A stretch of 64,000 bases of DNA from the NCBI GenBank assembly GCA_024500155.1, contig CM044867.1:24749632-24813631 (forward strand). Reading direction: 5' to 3'. The DNA is from Chenopodium formosanum. Lineage: Eukaryota > Streptophyta > Magnoliopsida > Caryophyllales > Amaranthaceae. The translations under genes were made by a program, and so were the position numbers. Every line of letters starts with the position of its first letter. Positions within the stretch are counted from its first letter, which is position 1. Of the stretch, positions 37,000 through 47,563 are shown one piece after another. Below the pieces are notes generated by a model that was given only the letters and a program-made list of their open reading frames with translations, searched no databases and was not told the origin of the DNA.

Positions 37000-37014
37000 T
37001 CAAGTGGGGGTGTA
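37000..37014 (+). other. Cassandra polypurine tract
   Basis: TCAAGTGGGGGTGTA directly precedes the 3' LTR start. Confidence 0.7.
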
Positions 37015-37306
37015 TGTAATACCCCTCATGATTGCTTTAAAAGAGTTTGATATACTACTCATATCAACAAGATGCATCTTCCTTTTAGGAAGCTCATATG
37101 CTAAGAATACTCCATAGTTAAGCGTGCTTGGCTGGGAGTAGTCTTGGGATGGGTGACCTCCTGGGAAGTTTTCCCGGGGTGCGCATGAGTGAGGACAAAA
37201 TGCGCCGAAAGGACTTGTGTTGGTCTGTGGGGACAGTTGTTGGCCCTCGATGCGCATTTCGTGACAATAGGCCCCTCCCTAATTTGTTTGGGGTCGGGGT
37301 GTTACA
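37015..37306 (+). repeat. Cassandra 3' LTR
   Basis: A second identical 292-bp copy with the same 5S-like promoter segment. It is followed by the GGGCG target duplication. Confidence 0.95.
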
Positions 37307-38084
37307 GGGCGTTTTCGGAAGAAGAAGGATTGTCGTTCTTCTTTTATCTCCAGCCACTGTGGTTACCATTGTTAGTAGCTTTTTGCTTTGCAAGGTCATC
37401 TTCGATGTTTATACCTATGCCATTGACGGGTTTGAAAGTATTCAAGTTATGTTGATATTTCAAATGTTTCGAATACTTCTCTTGGAGATTCTTGATAAAC
37501 ATCCTTACAGATTCTTTTTCGTTGGGCCCCTCAATCATCTTAGCGGAAGTTTCCCTCCATTTATTAAAGAAAGAAGTAAAGCCTTCATTCTCTTTTTGCC
37601 TTAGCATCTGAAGTTGTCTATAGTCGGTTTCGACTTGAATATTACACTTATATCTATCAATGAAAGCGTTTGTTATTGAATCCCAAGAAGAGATTTACTC
37701 TTTTCCAAGAGAAAAGAACCACTGTTGACAAACGGTTTCTAAAGACAATGAGAACAAAGAATGAAAACTCTTCCTATCAATCCTCTTAATGTTCATTATA
37801 GTTTCAAAGGCCCTTAAGTGAAAATAAGGGTTGTCAATTGGCTTAAACTTAGGGATGTCATTGGCATTGAACTTATGCGGAAGAAGTTCCTTGTCCACAG
37901 AGATCCCTTGTGAACTAATGACCTGGAATCTATAATCATTAGAGAGTTTTCCTAAGCTTTCTTGCATGAGCTCCATTTGTTGTTGCTTCACAGGGTCATT
38001 GATTTGAAGTCTCAAAGTTTTCAACTCTTCAGTTATGTCAGCCACTTGACTCCTAAGTTCGTTGAGTTCTTCCTGAGTTGCCAT

Positions 38085-39651
38085 TATCTTCCTAGCTTTT
38101 CTCTTTCGACAGACTGGTTTATCAAAAAGTAGCACTTGAACAAAGGTGTTGTCCTTGATTAATCGCCCCTCCCCTTGACCAAGTATTGTGGAAAGGGAAA
38201 TTAGGGATAAGTTTTATATTAATTATTTTGACTCAAGCTCTTTTCAACATGCAATAGGTAAGAAAAGAACATGAAATGGAATGGACCCTCGACTCAAATG
38301 ACGGAAAAACGACTCATGCATGAAGCTAAGACATGGTCATGGTGACATATACAAAGTGTGTGCTAAGACTAGTGAGTGTAGGTGACATGTTAATACTTGT
38401 TTCAAGACCATGTGGCTAGACTATGTGACTAGACTCAAGCGAAGACTAAGTTAAGACTTCACGTATGTGCACTAAACTGGACAGACTGTAGTATTTTAGT
38501 CATAACTTTTGATTTGTGACTCTGATTGAGATGGAACTAAGCCAAATTAAAGATAAAACTCGGGGCTACAGATCCATAGGTTGTACGAATCGTGGTTCTT
38601 CCTAGAACTCCGGCTATGACCAAAACAAGTTGATGCTTGTGTAGTATACGACAATAAAAAATGCGGGTTGACTAAAAGAAACTATGACTCGATTTTAGGC
38701 ATATTCATTAGTTCAAATTAATTAATCAATTAATTAAACAAAGTCCTTTAGTCATTGCTTAGCTTATTAAGAATTTTTACGAACACAAGTCAAATCAAAC
38801 AGTTAGTTTAGTCACATATAAACTATGCACAAGCAAATAATGCACAAATAGTCAAGTAGTCATAATATGATGCAATGAGTTTGCAACCTAACCATGACTC
38901 TAGTTCTCTAAAGTTCAAGGATATGGGTTAGTCAAAGAGGGTCCATGGTTATGAGTCCGGATGCATCGCGCGGAAGCCTTACCTTTGGAAGGGTTGGCGC
39001 GTATGAATGCGACCCCGCAAGTTAAAAACTTGCTTCCACGGTTTGGTGGATTCACAAACTCGGATGCACCCGTCGTTGCCAGGAGCGTTCGATTGGGTAG
39101 ATTGAGCGTAAACCCCCAGAGGGTTATGGCCATATGTAGAACATATATGGGTTTCATAATAGTAAGAAAAACTCAATCAGGAAGTAGAATCGAGCTAACA
39201 GTACTAGAAATGGTCAAAACAAGAAGGCAGAGTTCTGGCTCGGTATTGGAAGAACTTGGCGCCAGAATGTAGGGACTGTCGCCGCAAGAGAACCCCTGTC
39301 GCCAAGCGACAGAACTGTCGCTAGGCGACAAAAGCTCTTTACAGGCGACAAGCCCTGTTTTCTAGATGCTAGTTCCTACATTCCTTGGCAGGTATCTGTG
39401 TTCTTAGAATTTTCCAAATTTCGCAGTATTATTTCGATTCTAGTTGTGAAAGATATTTCTCAAATTTCGTACGTGTAAAATCCTATGTTTTTCACTCATT
39501 TCGGATGGTCTATCCAATGAGGACCTTTTTTATGCATATGACAATAATATTAATCAAAATTACGCACATGAAATACTTAGAACTTTTTGAGTCTCATCCG
39601 CTCATTCTAAATCATTGCCATAAAAAATTTCAGGAATTAAAATAGTTTTCC
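38085..39651 (-). other. Untranslated leader of element A
   Basis: This stretch between PBS and gag start shows no coding region. It holds one TGTCGC/GCGACA hairpin cluster (39270-39345: CTGTCGCCAAGCGACAG, CTGTCGCTAGGCGACA). Long leaders between PBS and gag are usual in Tat/Ogre elements. Confidence 0.6.
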
Positions 39652-39669
39652 TCCCCAGTGGAGTCGCCA
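39652..39669 (-). other. Primer-binding site of element A (tRNA-Arg type)
   Basis: The minus strand reads TGGCGACTCCACTGGGGA, six bases after the LTR end. This is the tRNA-Arg-complementary PBS known from Ogre elements and fixes the orientation and lineage of A. Confidence 0.85.
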
Positions 39670-39675
39670 AAAAAC

Positions 39676-41561
39676 TGTAGGGAATATTTCAAGCATCATA
39701 ACCCCAAGCTTGAACCCCACTATGACCATACACTTAAGCATGGTGGCGTCCAAAGGAAAAGAAAAGAGAGCAAAAGAGTCGCCAACAAGTTTTATAGGAA
39801 CTAGTAAACCAATCACGAGGTGAAAGTTTCACCCCTTAACGATCCATGAGATCGTCAACTCCATAAGGTCTTGAACCAAATAGGGTTCGGGGATGAGGGT
39901 ACGAATCCAATCTACAAAAGAGAGGACCCGCCCTATAAAATAAGCCTCTACTTTATTCTACTCGTATTCATGTGCGCTTTTTGACTAACATGATATGCAA
40001 ACATTATATTAACCCTAAACCTGTTTAATCTATGTTGGTTGAAATATTAATGCACAAATAAAACTATTACTGGCGATCACTTGAATTAAAATCATATTAG
40101 CCTAAACCAAATTATTAATTATCTTATTAAGCATGATTTCAAGTACAAATTCTCTTTAAACATGCATAAAAGGCGTGATCAAGAAATAATAATAGTATAT
40201 AAAATATCAAGAAACATAATATCAATGACAATAATCATAATAATAATCATAGCATAATCATGATAAGGCATAATGAAGCTTAAATATAATAGCAACATCC
40301 TAGGCATGATACTAACAAGAATAATAACAAATCCTAGCATGTCACTAAACAATAAAGATCAAAGCTTTAACCCTAACATGATACTAACATGATATTAGAA
40401 AAAGGCACCCTAAACATGATTCTAGATAGCATTAAATAACATCCTAACATGATACTAGGAATTAAACAAATCTAAGCATGCATACTACATTGAAATAAAT
40501 AGGGAGTAAGCTAATTACTTACTTTGAAGCCTCGTACCTCTTTCTAATAACAAAATACACGCGTTAGTAAATTTCAATAAAAATAATAAAATCAAAGAAT
40601 TAAATTAAATAAATTAAAAGAAAGAGTTAAAACGTTTAGACTGGATTTGGGACCAAACCCTCAGAAATTATCAACCTTTCACGTCTAAGGCGAAGCCAAT
40701 TTCGAACTTGGCTAGGTGTGTCTAGATCTTGTATAGCGGAATTGTGTTTGCAAAGGGGTTGGTTTAGAAAGAGAGAGAAAATATCAAGTAAGCCTCAATG
40801 AGAGTTGATGATTGAAAAACGGAGGTCGAGGACCCTATTTATAAGAAAAATAGTCCGGAAAAGCATAGAATTCGATAAGGAGTAAAACTACACGCTGTCG
40901 CCGCAAATCCACTCTGTCGCGTGGCGATAGAGTCTGTCGCGAGGCGACAGACTTGTCGTTTGGTGATAGCCTGGCTTTTACGCGCTTTCCACGCGGAATC
41001 TATCTTTAATCAAATATGATCTACGAATCCGTAAAGAAGCTAAAATCGTATGATTAAAATAATAGTGTAATAATATTTTATTCCAAATAAAAATCCATCA
41101 TAATATAATCATTAATCCTAACTCTATTAGAATTTAAAAGAACCTTCTAGAGACTTCTAGAAAATTATAATTACTCCTAGTAACTTTAGGAATAACAATT
41201 AACTTTGGGCCCTCCTCTAGATCATTGGGCCGCATGTAAAGAACAAACTGGGCCCAGTTTAGTATTTTGGCCATAACTTTCTCATTATTCATCGGAATTG
41301 GGCTTATAATATATCGTTGGAAAGGTTTTTTGAGCCCCATCCAACTACACTATTATTGGACCCTTGTCACAGACCAAACTAAACAGGATTGACTATTTTT
41401 AATAAAATAAGGTTATTTTCAAAAACAGAGAGAAGAGAATTTTAATAACAACTAACTGCATCACTTGACTTTTCACACTTTCACTTCGTTCGATTATGGT
41501 TCGACGCGAAAGGTATTCATCACTGGGTTTGGTTTTGGGGAGACACAAATGGGTGTCTACA
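39676..41561 (-). repeat. 5' LTR of element A
   Basis: It is 1886 bp, TGTAGGGAATATTTC...GGGTGTCTACA on the + strand, flanked on the right by the CCAAG duplication. The TATA box is at 40835-40843 (minus strand) and the hairpin cluster at 40895-40970 has one unit fewer than the 3' LTR. Confidence 0.9.
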
Positions 41562-41566
41562 CCAAG

Positions 41567-43689
41567 GAGCCCGAAAATTGCTACACTAGGTCAGCATAAT
41601 CTAATATGGGGGCCACGCATTGTGTCGCCGCACCAACGCTCGCTGAAAAATGTGGCCCCGCACTTTGCTTCTGTCGTCAGGCGACAGCCTTGTCATCTGG
41701 CGCTGGAGTCGGGTCTTCCCTATTTTGCCCTTGCTGCTGTTGTTCGTTGCTCAGTTTCGCTCCAACTTTGAACTTGATCGTTTCCTTCCAACCAAGTCCA
41801 CTCAAATCTTTGGTAAATTAAAGCTCTTCATCTCTAATTTATTGATTCATGTAATTTTGCTCAAACTCCCTCATCTTAGAAGAATCTCATGCGTTTATAT
41901 TCGCGATTTTTTGAAAAAAATCCGGGAATGTTCTTGCTTGCTGGAATGTACCTATATCTATATTTTGGACTATAGGACTTTGCTCATCTTTTTAGTTATC
42001 TTAGGGTTGACCTAAGGCTTAGTGTGTTTTCTTAGGGTTGACCTAAGACTTTTTGACTGACTTAAGGTTGACTCAAGGTGATTTGATACCTGCGTGACTC
42101 TTGTGTGACTTAATGTATTTTGACACATGTGTTAGACTTAACTCGATGTGATATTACATGACATGACTCAATGTTCATGACTCAATTTGCAATAAATTAT
42201 GTCATTTTTTGTGGAGGGTACCGACTTTCTCCCGAAAAAGAAAGACACGAAAAAAGGATTGAAGTGGTTTGAGAGTGCACATTGAATGAGCTTAATACGT
42301 TAACGTTGTCTCTCATAGTAAAAGGATTGTAACATCTTAGACTATCCTATTTGACTCAATAATGAAAGTATTTAGGTAACTTAGGCACGGAGGCTAAGCA
42401 CTTCATACTTGTGATGCAATGATGATTATGACAATGAGTGATTTTGTTATGACAAAGTATGCTTCAACGTTGTGTTAAGATTTCAAGACAAAGGGGCCCT
42501 AAGGGAAGGATTATTTGGTCATGTATATGTGCAGTGTGTGAAAGTGTATAGAAAGAATATTATTTTGAGGAGAATCAAATGATGACGACTCTTAGGTTAG
42601 GTAAGCTAATGATGTAGGGATCAAGCCCCCAAGTCTAGCTCTAAGTAGATAGGGATGAGCATTGTAGATCCCTTGATATGATCATGGTGTGGGTGTGTGA
42701 ATGTGAATATGAATGCATTTTTATTACGGTCACACCTCAATGTGAGGTTGCCTACGTATCCGTTAGGAATCAGGCCGAACAAAGCTTTAGTCGAACCTCG
42801 CACAAGTGTGTTTATACCTCAAAGAGGTCTTTTAAAGGGTTGTAATGGTTAGGCTAAAGGTTAAAGAGAAAAGGGATAAAGGCTCAAGACCCTAGATAAG
42901 CCCCCCAAGGTGTGCAACCTTGTTTTTGAATCTTTGTACTTTTATGTTTGAGGCTTTTACTTTTGAACTCTGTCGTTTATATTTTTGCTCTCTTTCTTTC
43001 CTTTTTTTTTTTTTTTTGCTTTTGCATTTTTTATATTTTGATAAGTGTGGGCAATCCTAATCATGCGGTCTATCACTCACTTGACATTTCTGTTTCTCAG
43101 GCACGGTACAGAGCACTCGATAAGAAACGCAATTTGAGACGTGTTCTTATTAAAGATACTTTCATATCAGAGACATTGGAACACTTGCCCTTTTGTACAA
43201 TTTTTATTTACTTTTTTTGTTTCTTTTGCTATTTTAATCTTTTGAATTACTCAAGCTTTTGTTCTTTAAATATTGCTTTTGTTCTTTAAATATTGCATAA
43301 GTTACACACCGCCCCATCCCAAGGTCAAGTAGATATGGGTTGAAAAAAAGAAAGGTCTGTTGCTAGACAAAGATCAAAGTGGTGTATCAAGAAAGGGATT
43401 ACATATTTGATGGTGAAAGTGATATGATAGGCTACAAAGGGTGCCTCAAATCATTGGTATACTTTGTGCTTAATTCGGCGTTTTTTTTTAATATGCAATG
43501 CAACGCGACGATCGTATGCAAGGAAATAAATGCTCATTTTATTAATAGGAAAACAAAGAATAATCCTACAAAATAAATCTAAGGAAAAATAAAAGGTGCC
43601 TATGCTAGACTTATTGGGGAAAGGAATAAAAAAAAAGAAATAGAAAAGAGGTCACGAAATCTTGTCGTTGAAGCTCGCTTCTTGTCTTG
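41567..43689 (-). mobile_element. Tat element B internal region, right of A
   Basis: It continues B after the insertion of A, collinear with A 34108-36150. It includes a hairpin cluster (41622-41705), the conserved antisense block (43046-43200) and phrases such as ATTACGGTCACACCTCAATGTG matching A at about 35240. No protein gene in the element sense is seen. Confidence 0.75.
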
Positions 43690-44390
43690 TGCCTTATCAT
43701 CATTCGGTCTTCTTGCCAACTGGAGGTATAGGAAGCTTGTTATTTTCAATCAAATATTTGATGGCCTCCTTTAACTTCCAATAGCTCTCAGTAGTATGAC
43801 CCCTACCTTTATGGTACTTGCAATGTGCATCTGGATTCCAACATGGCAATCTCTTTTCAAGTGCGGGATCTTGAATAGGTCCAATGGGAGTAATGAGTCC
43901 CTAAGTATGGAGTATATCGAAGGCAGCATCATAGCTCATCCCAATGGGGGTGAAGTTTTTCCTTCGTTGCTTTTTAGGTCCTTGGTTATCCATTGTTACC
44001 AGAGTGGGCGTTTTCGGAAGAAGAAGGATTGTCGTTCTTCTTTCCTTTTTAGCCACTGTGGTTACTATTGCTAGTAGATTTTTGCTTTGCAAGGTCATCT
44101 TCTATTTCAATACCTATGTCATAAACAACCTTGAAAGTATTCAAATTATGTTGATATTATAGATGTTTCGAATATTTGTCTTGAAGGTTCTTGATGAACA
44201 TCCTTACGGACTCCTTTTTAGTAGGAACCTCAATCATATTAGCGGAAGTTTCCCTCGACTTGTTGAAGAAAGAGGTGAACCCTTCATTTTCTTTTTGTTT
44301 TAGCATCTCAAGCTGTCTATGGTCGGTTTTGATTTGAACATTACACTTATATCTATCAATGAAAGTGTTTTTTATTCCCTCCCAAGTAGA
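43690..44390 (-). pseudogene. C-terminal part of gag of Tat element B
   Basis: Minus-strand text GIKNTFIDRYKCNVQIK, KENEGFTSFFNKSRETSAN, TKKESVRMFIKNLQDKY, then MDNQGPKKQRRKNFTPIGM and CKYHKGRGHTTESYWKLKEA parallels A's gag. Where A has Cys in the zinc-knuckle-like box, B has Tyr. The N-terminal half of gag is absent: homology to A stops at about 44390 and FAR1-like sequence begins. The reading frames of the two parts do not match at the junction. Confidence 0.8.
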
Positions 44391-44391
44391 G

Positions 44392-45345
44392 GTAATATTA
44401 TGAGTCCTCCTATATTGGTCTTTGAATTCTCACCAAGGTGCCAAGTACACAAACGGTGCCGAGTGCTTGGAAAAATTTGTCTAATTGTTGCTGCAATTGA
44501 AGGGGCTTGATCAGTCATTAAGGTTATGGGGTCTCGACATCCTCCCATAGATCTCATAAAAGCCTCAAACAACCATACAAAACTGCTGGTCTTTTCATCA
44601 AGGACAAAAACCATTATATTCAAAACATGACATTGTTTCAATGATGGTTCATTGGTTCATACCAACGAAAGGAGCACAAATTATGCCATATTTGTTGGTT
44701 CTATAGGTGGTATCAAAGTCCATCAAATCACTAAAGGCTTCATAATCCCTTCCCATTCTTCCATCCCTCCGAAATACATTACTAAGGGCATGATTTCCAT
44801 CCACCTCAAACTCACAATAAAAGTCACTCTCTTTTGCTTGTCTTGCAGCAAAAGACTTGATCAAAGCATTACAATCACCATCTTTTAATCTGACAGCTGC
44901 GCTTTTTCAGTAGCTAAAGCATTGTAAACATCAGTAGTAGTGTAGCATAGATTAGGAGATCCACCAACTTCTTTCCTCAAAGCACGAAGAGAATCTGTAA
45001 CCCTAACCCCACTAGCCTTCATAGTACTAATAAACTTCAAATGATCACCTTGAATTTTCCTTTGAGACCTAAGGAGATGTCTGTTCTCAATAGGTTTCAT
45101 AGCATGGTTGTCATCCATATTATGTTTAACAACAGTCCAAACACCTTTCTCATCAACTACAAAATCAATGTAAGCTTCACAACATGTACGATAATCCAAC
45201 TTAGAAAACTTCCTAGGCATCTTAGAAGAAGTATCCTTGAAACCAGCATTTGAACATATGTAGTTTCTACCTCTCCAAACACTTGTAGTACCAACATTTC
45301 GAACTTTCCCCTTCCTTATACTAAATGCACGCCTAAATGCATAAT
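44392..45345 (-). pseudogene. FAR1/FRS-related (MULE-derived) fragment fused to B gag
   Basis: From 45345 leftward the frame is open: YAFRRAFSIRKGKVRNV, WRGRNYICSNAGFKDTSSK, then YRTCCEAYIDFVVDEKGVW and ENRHLLRSQRKI, a FAR1-type DNA-binding region. After a frameshift at about 44885 come YCEFEVDGNHALSNVFRRDG and FSDLMDFDTTYRTNKYG, and after a stop near 44649 MTDQAPSIAATIRQIFPSTRH, CTWHLGENSKTNI, the MULE transposase core with its Asp residues. The SWIM zinc finger is missing. FAR1 proteins are transposase-derived transcription factors; this is a partial copy. C's LTR begins at its right edge, so its start lies beyond. Confidence 0.85.
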
Positions 45346-47563
45346 TGTAGGGAATATTTCAAGCATTATGATAACCCCAAACTTGAACCCCACTGTGATC
45401 ATACACTAAAGTACGGTGGCGTTCCAAAGGGAAAGACAAAGAGCAAAAAAAGTCGCCAACAAGTTTTAGGAACTTGTAAACCCAAAAGACAATCCAAAAG
45501 GACTATCAACTACTCCATAAGGTCTTGAACCAAATAGGGTCCGGGGATGAAGGTACGAATCCAATCTACAAAAGAAAGGACCCGCCCTATAAAATAGGCC
45601 TCTACTTTGTTCTGCTCGTATTCATGCGCGTTTTTCGAATAACATACAAACATTATGTTAAACCTACCCTGTTTATCTATGTTGGTTGAATATTAATGCA
45701 CAAATAATACTATTATTGGCGATCACTTGAGTTAAAATCACATTAGCCTAAACCAAATTATTAATTATCTTATTAAGCGTGGTTTCAAGTACAAATTCCC
45801 TTTAACAATCATAAAAGGTGTAATCAAGCAATAACAATATAAAATATATCAAGCAACATAATAATAATCAATAAATAATAATAACGATGATAATAGCATG
45901 ATAAGGCATAATAAAGCTTGATAATAATAGCAAGATCCTAGGCATGATACTAACAAGATTAATAACAATCCTAGCATGTCACTAAGCAATAAAGATCGAA
46001 GCTTTAAACCTAACATGGTACTAACATGATATTAGAAAGGATTAAAGGCACCCTAAACATGATACTAGAAAGCATTAAATAACATCCTAACATGATACTA
46101 GGAATTAAATACATCCTAACATGATACTAGGAATATAAAACAATAATAAACATGCTTTCTACATTGTGAAAGAAATAGGAAGTAAGCTAATCTACTTACT
46201 TTGAAGCCTCGTACCTCTTTCTAATAACAAAATACACAAGTTAGTAAACTTCAATGAAAATAAATAAAGAATAATTAAAGAATTAAATTAGAATCAAATT
46301 AAATAAGGTTTAGACTAGTTTTGGACCAAACCCTCAGAAAATATCAACCTTGCACGTCTAGGGCGAAGGCAACTTCGAACTTGGCTAAGTGTTTCTAAAT
46401 CTTGTGAATGCGGAATATTTTATTTGTAAAAAGCTAGTTTAGAAAGAGAAGGAGAAAGAAAGCATATATTGCTCAAGAGAGAAAAGAGAGAATTAAGGAT
46501 GAGAGTTGATCGTTGATAATAGTTGATTGAGAGAATTGATGATGAGAGTTGATGAATAAAAACGGAGGTTCGGGACCCTATTTATAAGAAAACAGTCCGG
46601 AAAATCATAGAATTTGATAAGGAATAAAACTCCACTCTGTCGCTAATCAAACCGACCTTGTCGCCAAAGATTTATCTTGTCGCCAGGCGACAAACCTGTC
46701 GTTTCGCGACATGATAGTTTTTTGCGGATTTTGTTTTTATCATATCTTTTGATCTAGAAGTCCAAATAAGTCATATAATATGTCGTTGGAAAGCTCTTGA
46801 AGTCTAATTTCTAATGAAATTGGAATCAGATTAAAATATTTTGTAGATAGAAAGATATGGACGAAATAGTGGGACAGGTGTCAGTTTTGGATAGAGTTTC
46901 GTATATCTTTAATATCTTTTTCGTTATAGCTCGAAATTAATATTATAATATATCATTGGAAAGATAATTTCAAGATCTATCCAACCATATAAAATTTGGA
47001 TAAAAAATATGAGGTACGAAAATAATATCTGACTATCTTTGAACATCTTTAAATCCGAATAGAATTAGGAAAGTTTTAAAAAAGGAAAGTTTATATTCAA
47101 ATCAAATTCCTTGATCTTATCTTTTCAAAAAAGGATAATTAAGATATTTTAGAAACTTATAGAAGATTCTAATCATTCCTAATTAGTTTAGGAATAGGAT
47201 TAAACCTTTGGACCCTCCTCATGATCATTGGGTCGTAGGTAAAATCCGGTTTGGGCCCAGTTTAGTATTTTGGCCATAACTTCCTCATTATTCATCGGAA
47301 TTGGGCTTGTAATATATCGTTGGAAAGGTATTTTAAAGTTCCATCCAACTACACCATTATTGGACCCTTATCGTGGACCAAACTAAACTAAATTGGACGT
47401 TTTCATAAAATAGAAATGGTTTTCGAAAACAGAAAGAAGGATTTTAACAAAAACTAACCGCAACACTTGACTTTTCACACTTTCACCTCATTCGATTATG
47501 GTTCGATGCAAAAGGTATTCATCACTGGGTTTGGTTTTGGGGAGACACAAATGGGTGTCTACA
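45346..47563 (-). repeat. 3' LTR of Tat/Ogre-like element C
   Basis: It is 2.2 kb, TGTAGGGAATATTTC...GGGTGTCTACA on the + strand, followed by the PPT complement, so element C extends rightward on the minus strand. The base run before it (ATAAT) is the presumed target duplication within the FAR1-like sequence. The TATA box is at 46578-46586 and a hairpin cluster at 46637-46715 (TTGTCGCCAGGCGACA, CTGTCGTTTCGCGACA). It contains a small duplication of CATCCTAACATGATACTAGG near 46080-46130. Confidence 0.88.

Larger units (their letters stand above)
36515..37306 (+). mobile_element. Cassandra TRIM retrotransposon with 5S rRNA-derived segments
   Basis: The element is 792 bp: two 292-bp LTRs (36515-36806 and 37015-37306, identical base for base as read here), a tRNA-Met PBS and a PPT in a 208-bp interior without coding capacity, and a perfect 5-bp duplication GGGCG (36510-36514, 37307-37311). 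Each LTR holds a 5S rRNA-like segment (AGTTAAGCGTGC...GGGTGACCTCCTGGGAAG), the defining feature of Cassandra. Such elements are mobilised by enzymes of other retrotransposons and carry RNA polymerase III promoter motifs from 5S rRNA. Identical LTRs mean a young insertion relative to the eroded gag around it. Confidence 0.97.
36169..38084 (-). pseudogene. Gag of Tat element A, interrupted by Cassandra
   Basis: ATG at 38084 gives MATQEELNELRSQVADITEE (coiled-coil-like start), then LLPHKFNANDIPKFKPIDNP and FHLRAFETIMNIKRIDRKSF, a typical Ty3/Gypsy Tat gag. An in-frame TAA stands at 37692-37694, after which the same frame continues ITNAFIDRYKCN and RQKENEGFTSFFNKWRET. A second TAA stands at 37341-37343. 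Beyond the Cassandra element the frame resumes with SNNNVGTFDHND and ends CKYHQGNGHTTDEC (zinc-knuckle-like) and a stop at about 36169. Gag would form the particle that packages the RNA. With two stops and an insertion it is inactive. Confidence 0.85.
30905..41561 (-). mobile_element. Tat/Ogre-like non-autonomous LTR retrotransposon A (complete, nested in B)
   Basis: Two LTRs of about 1.89 kb (30905-32789 and 39676-41561) bound an interior of about 6.9 kb. In element sense (minus) the order is 5' LTR, tRNA-Arg PBS, leader, gag remnant, a conserved antisense block, tandem repeats, PPT, 3' LTR. The 5-bp duplication CCAAG is perfect (30900-30904, 41562-41566). No protease, RT or integrase is present, so it would need enzymes supplied in trans. 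The tRNA-Arg PBS and the long noncoding 3' region fit the Tat/Ogre lineage of Ty3/Gypsy. A Cassandra element interrupts gag. Confidence 0.9.

Noticed and set aside
36503..37604. Overlapping ORFs on both strands in the Cassandra LTRs (e.g. 36628-36855, 37128-37604)
   Set aside because: Chance frames in duplicated 5S-like LTR sequence; Cassandra encodes no protein.
38961..39272. 103-aa plus-strand ORF in the leader of element A
   Set aside because: Opposite strand to the element, no recognisable domain, not conserved in B or C (region absent there).
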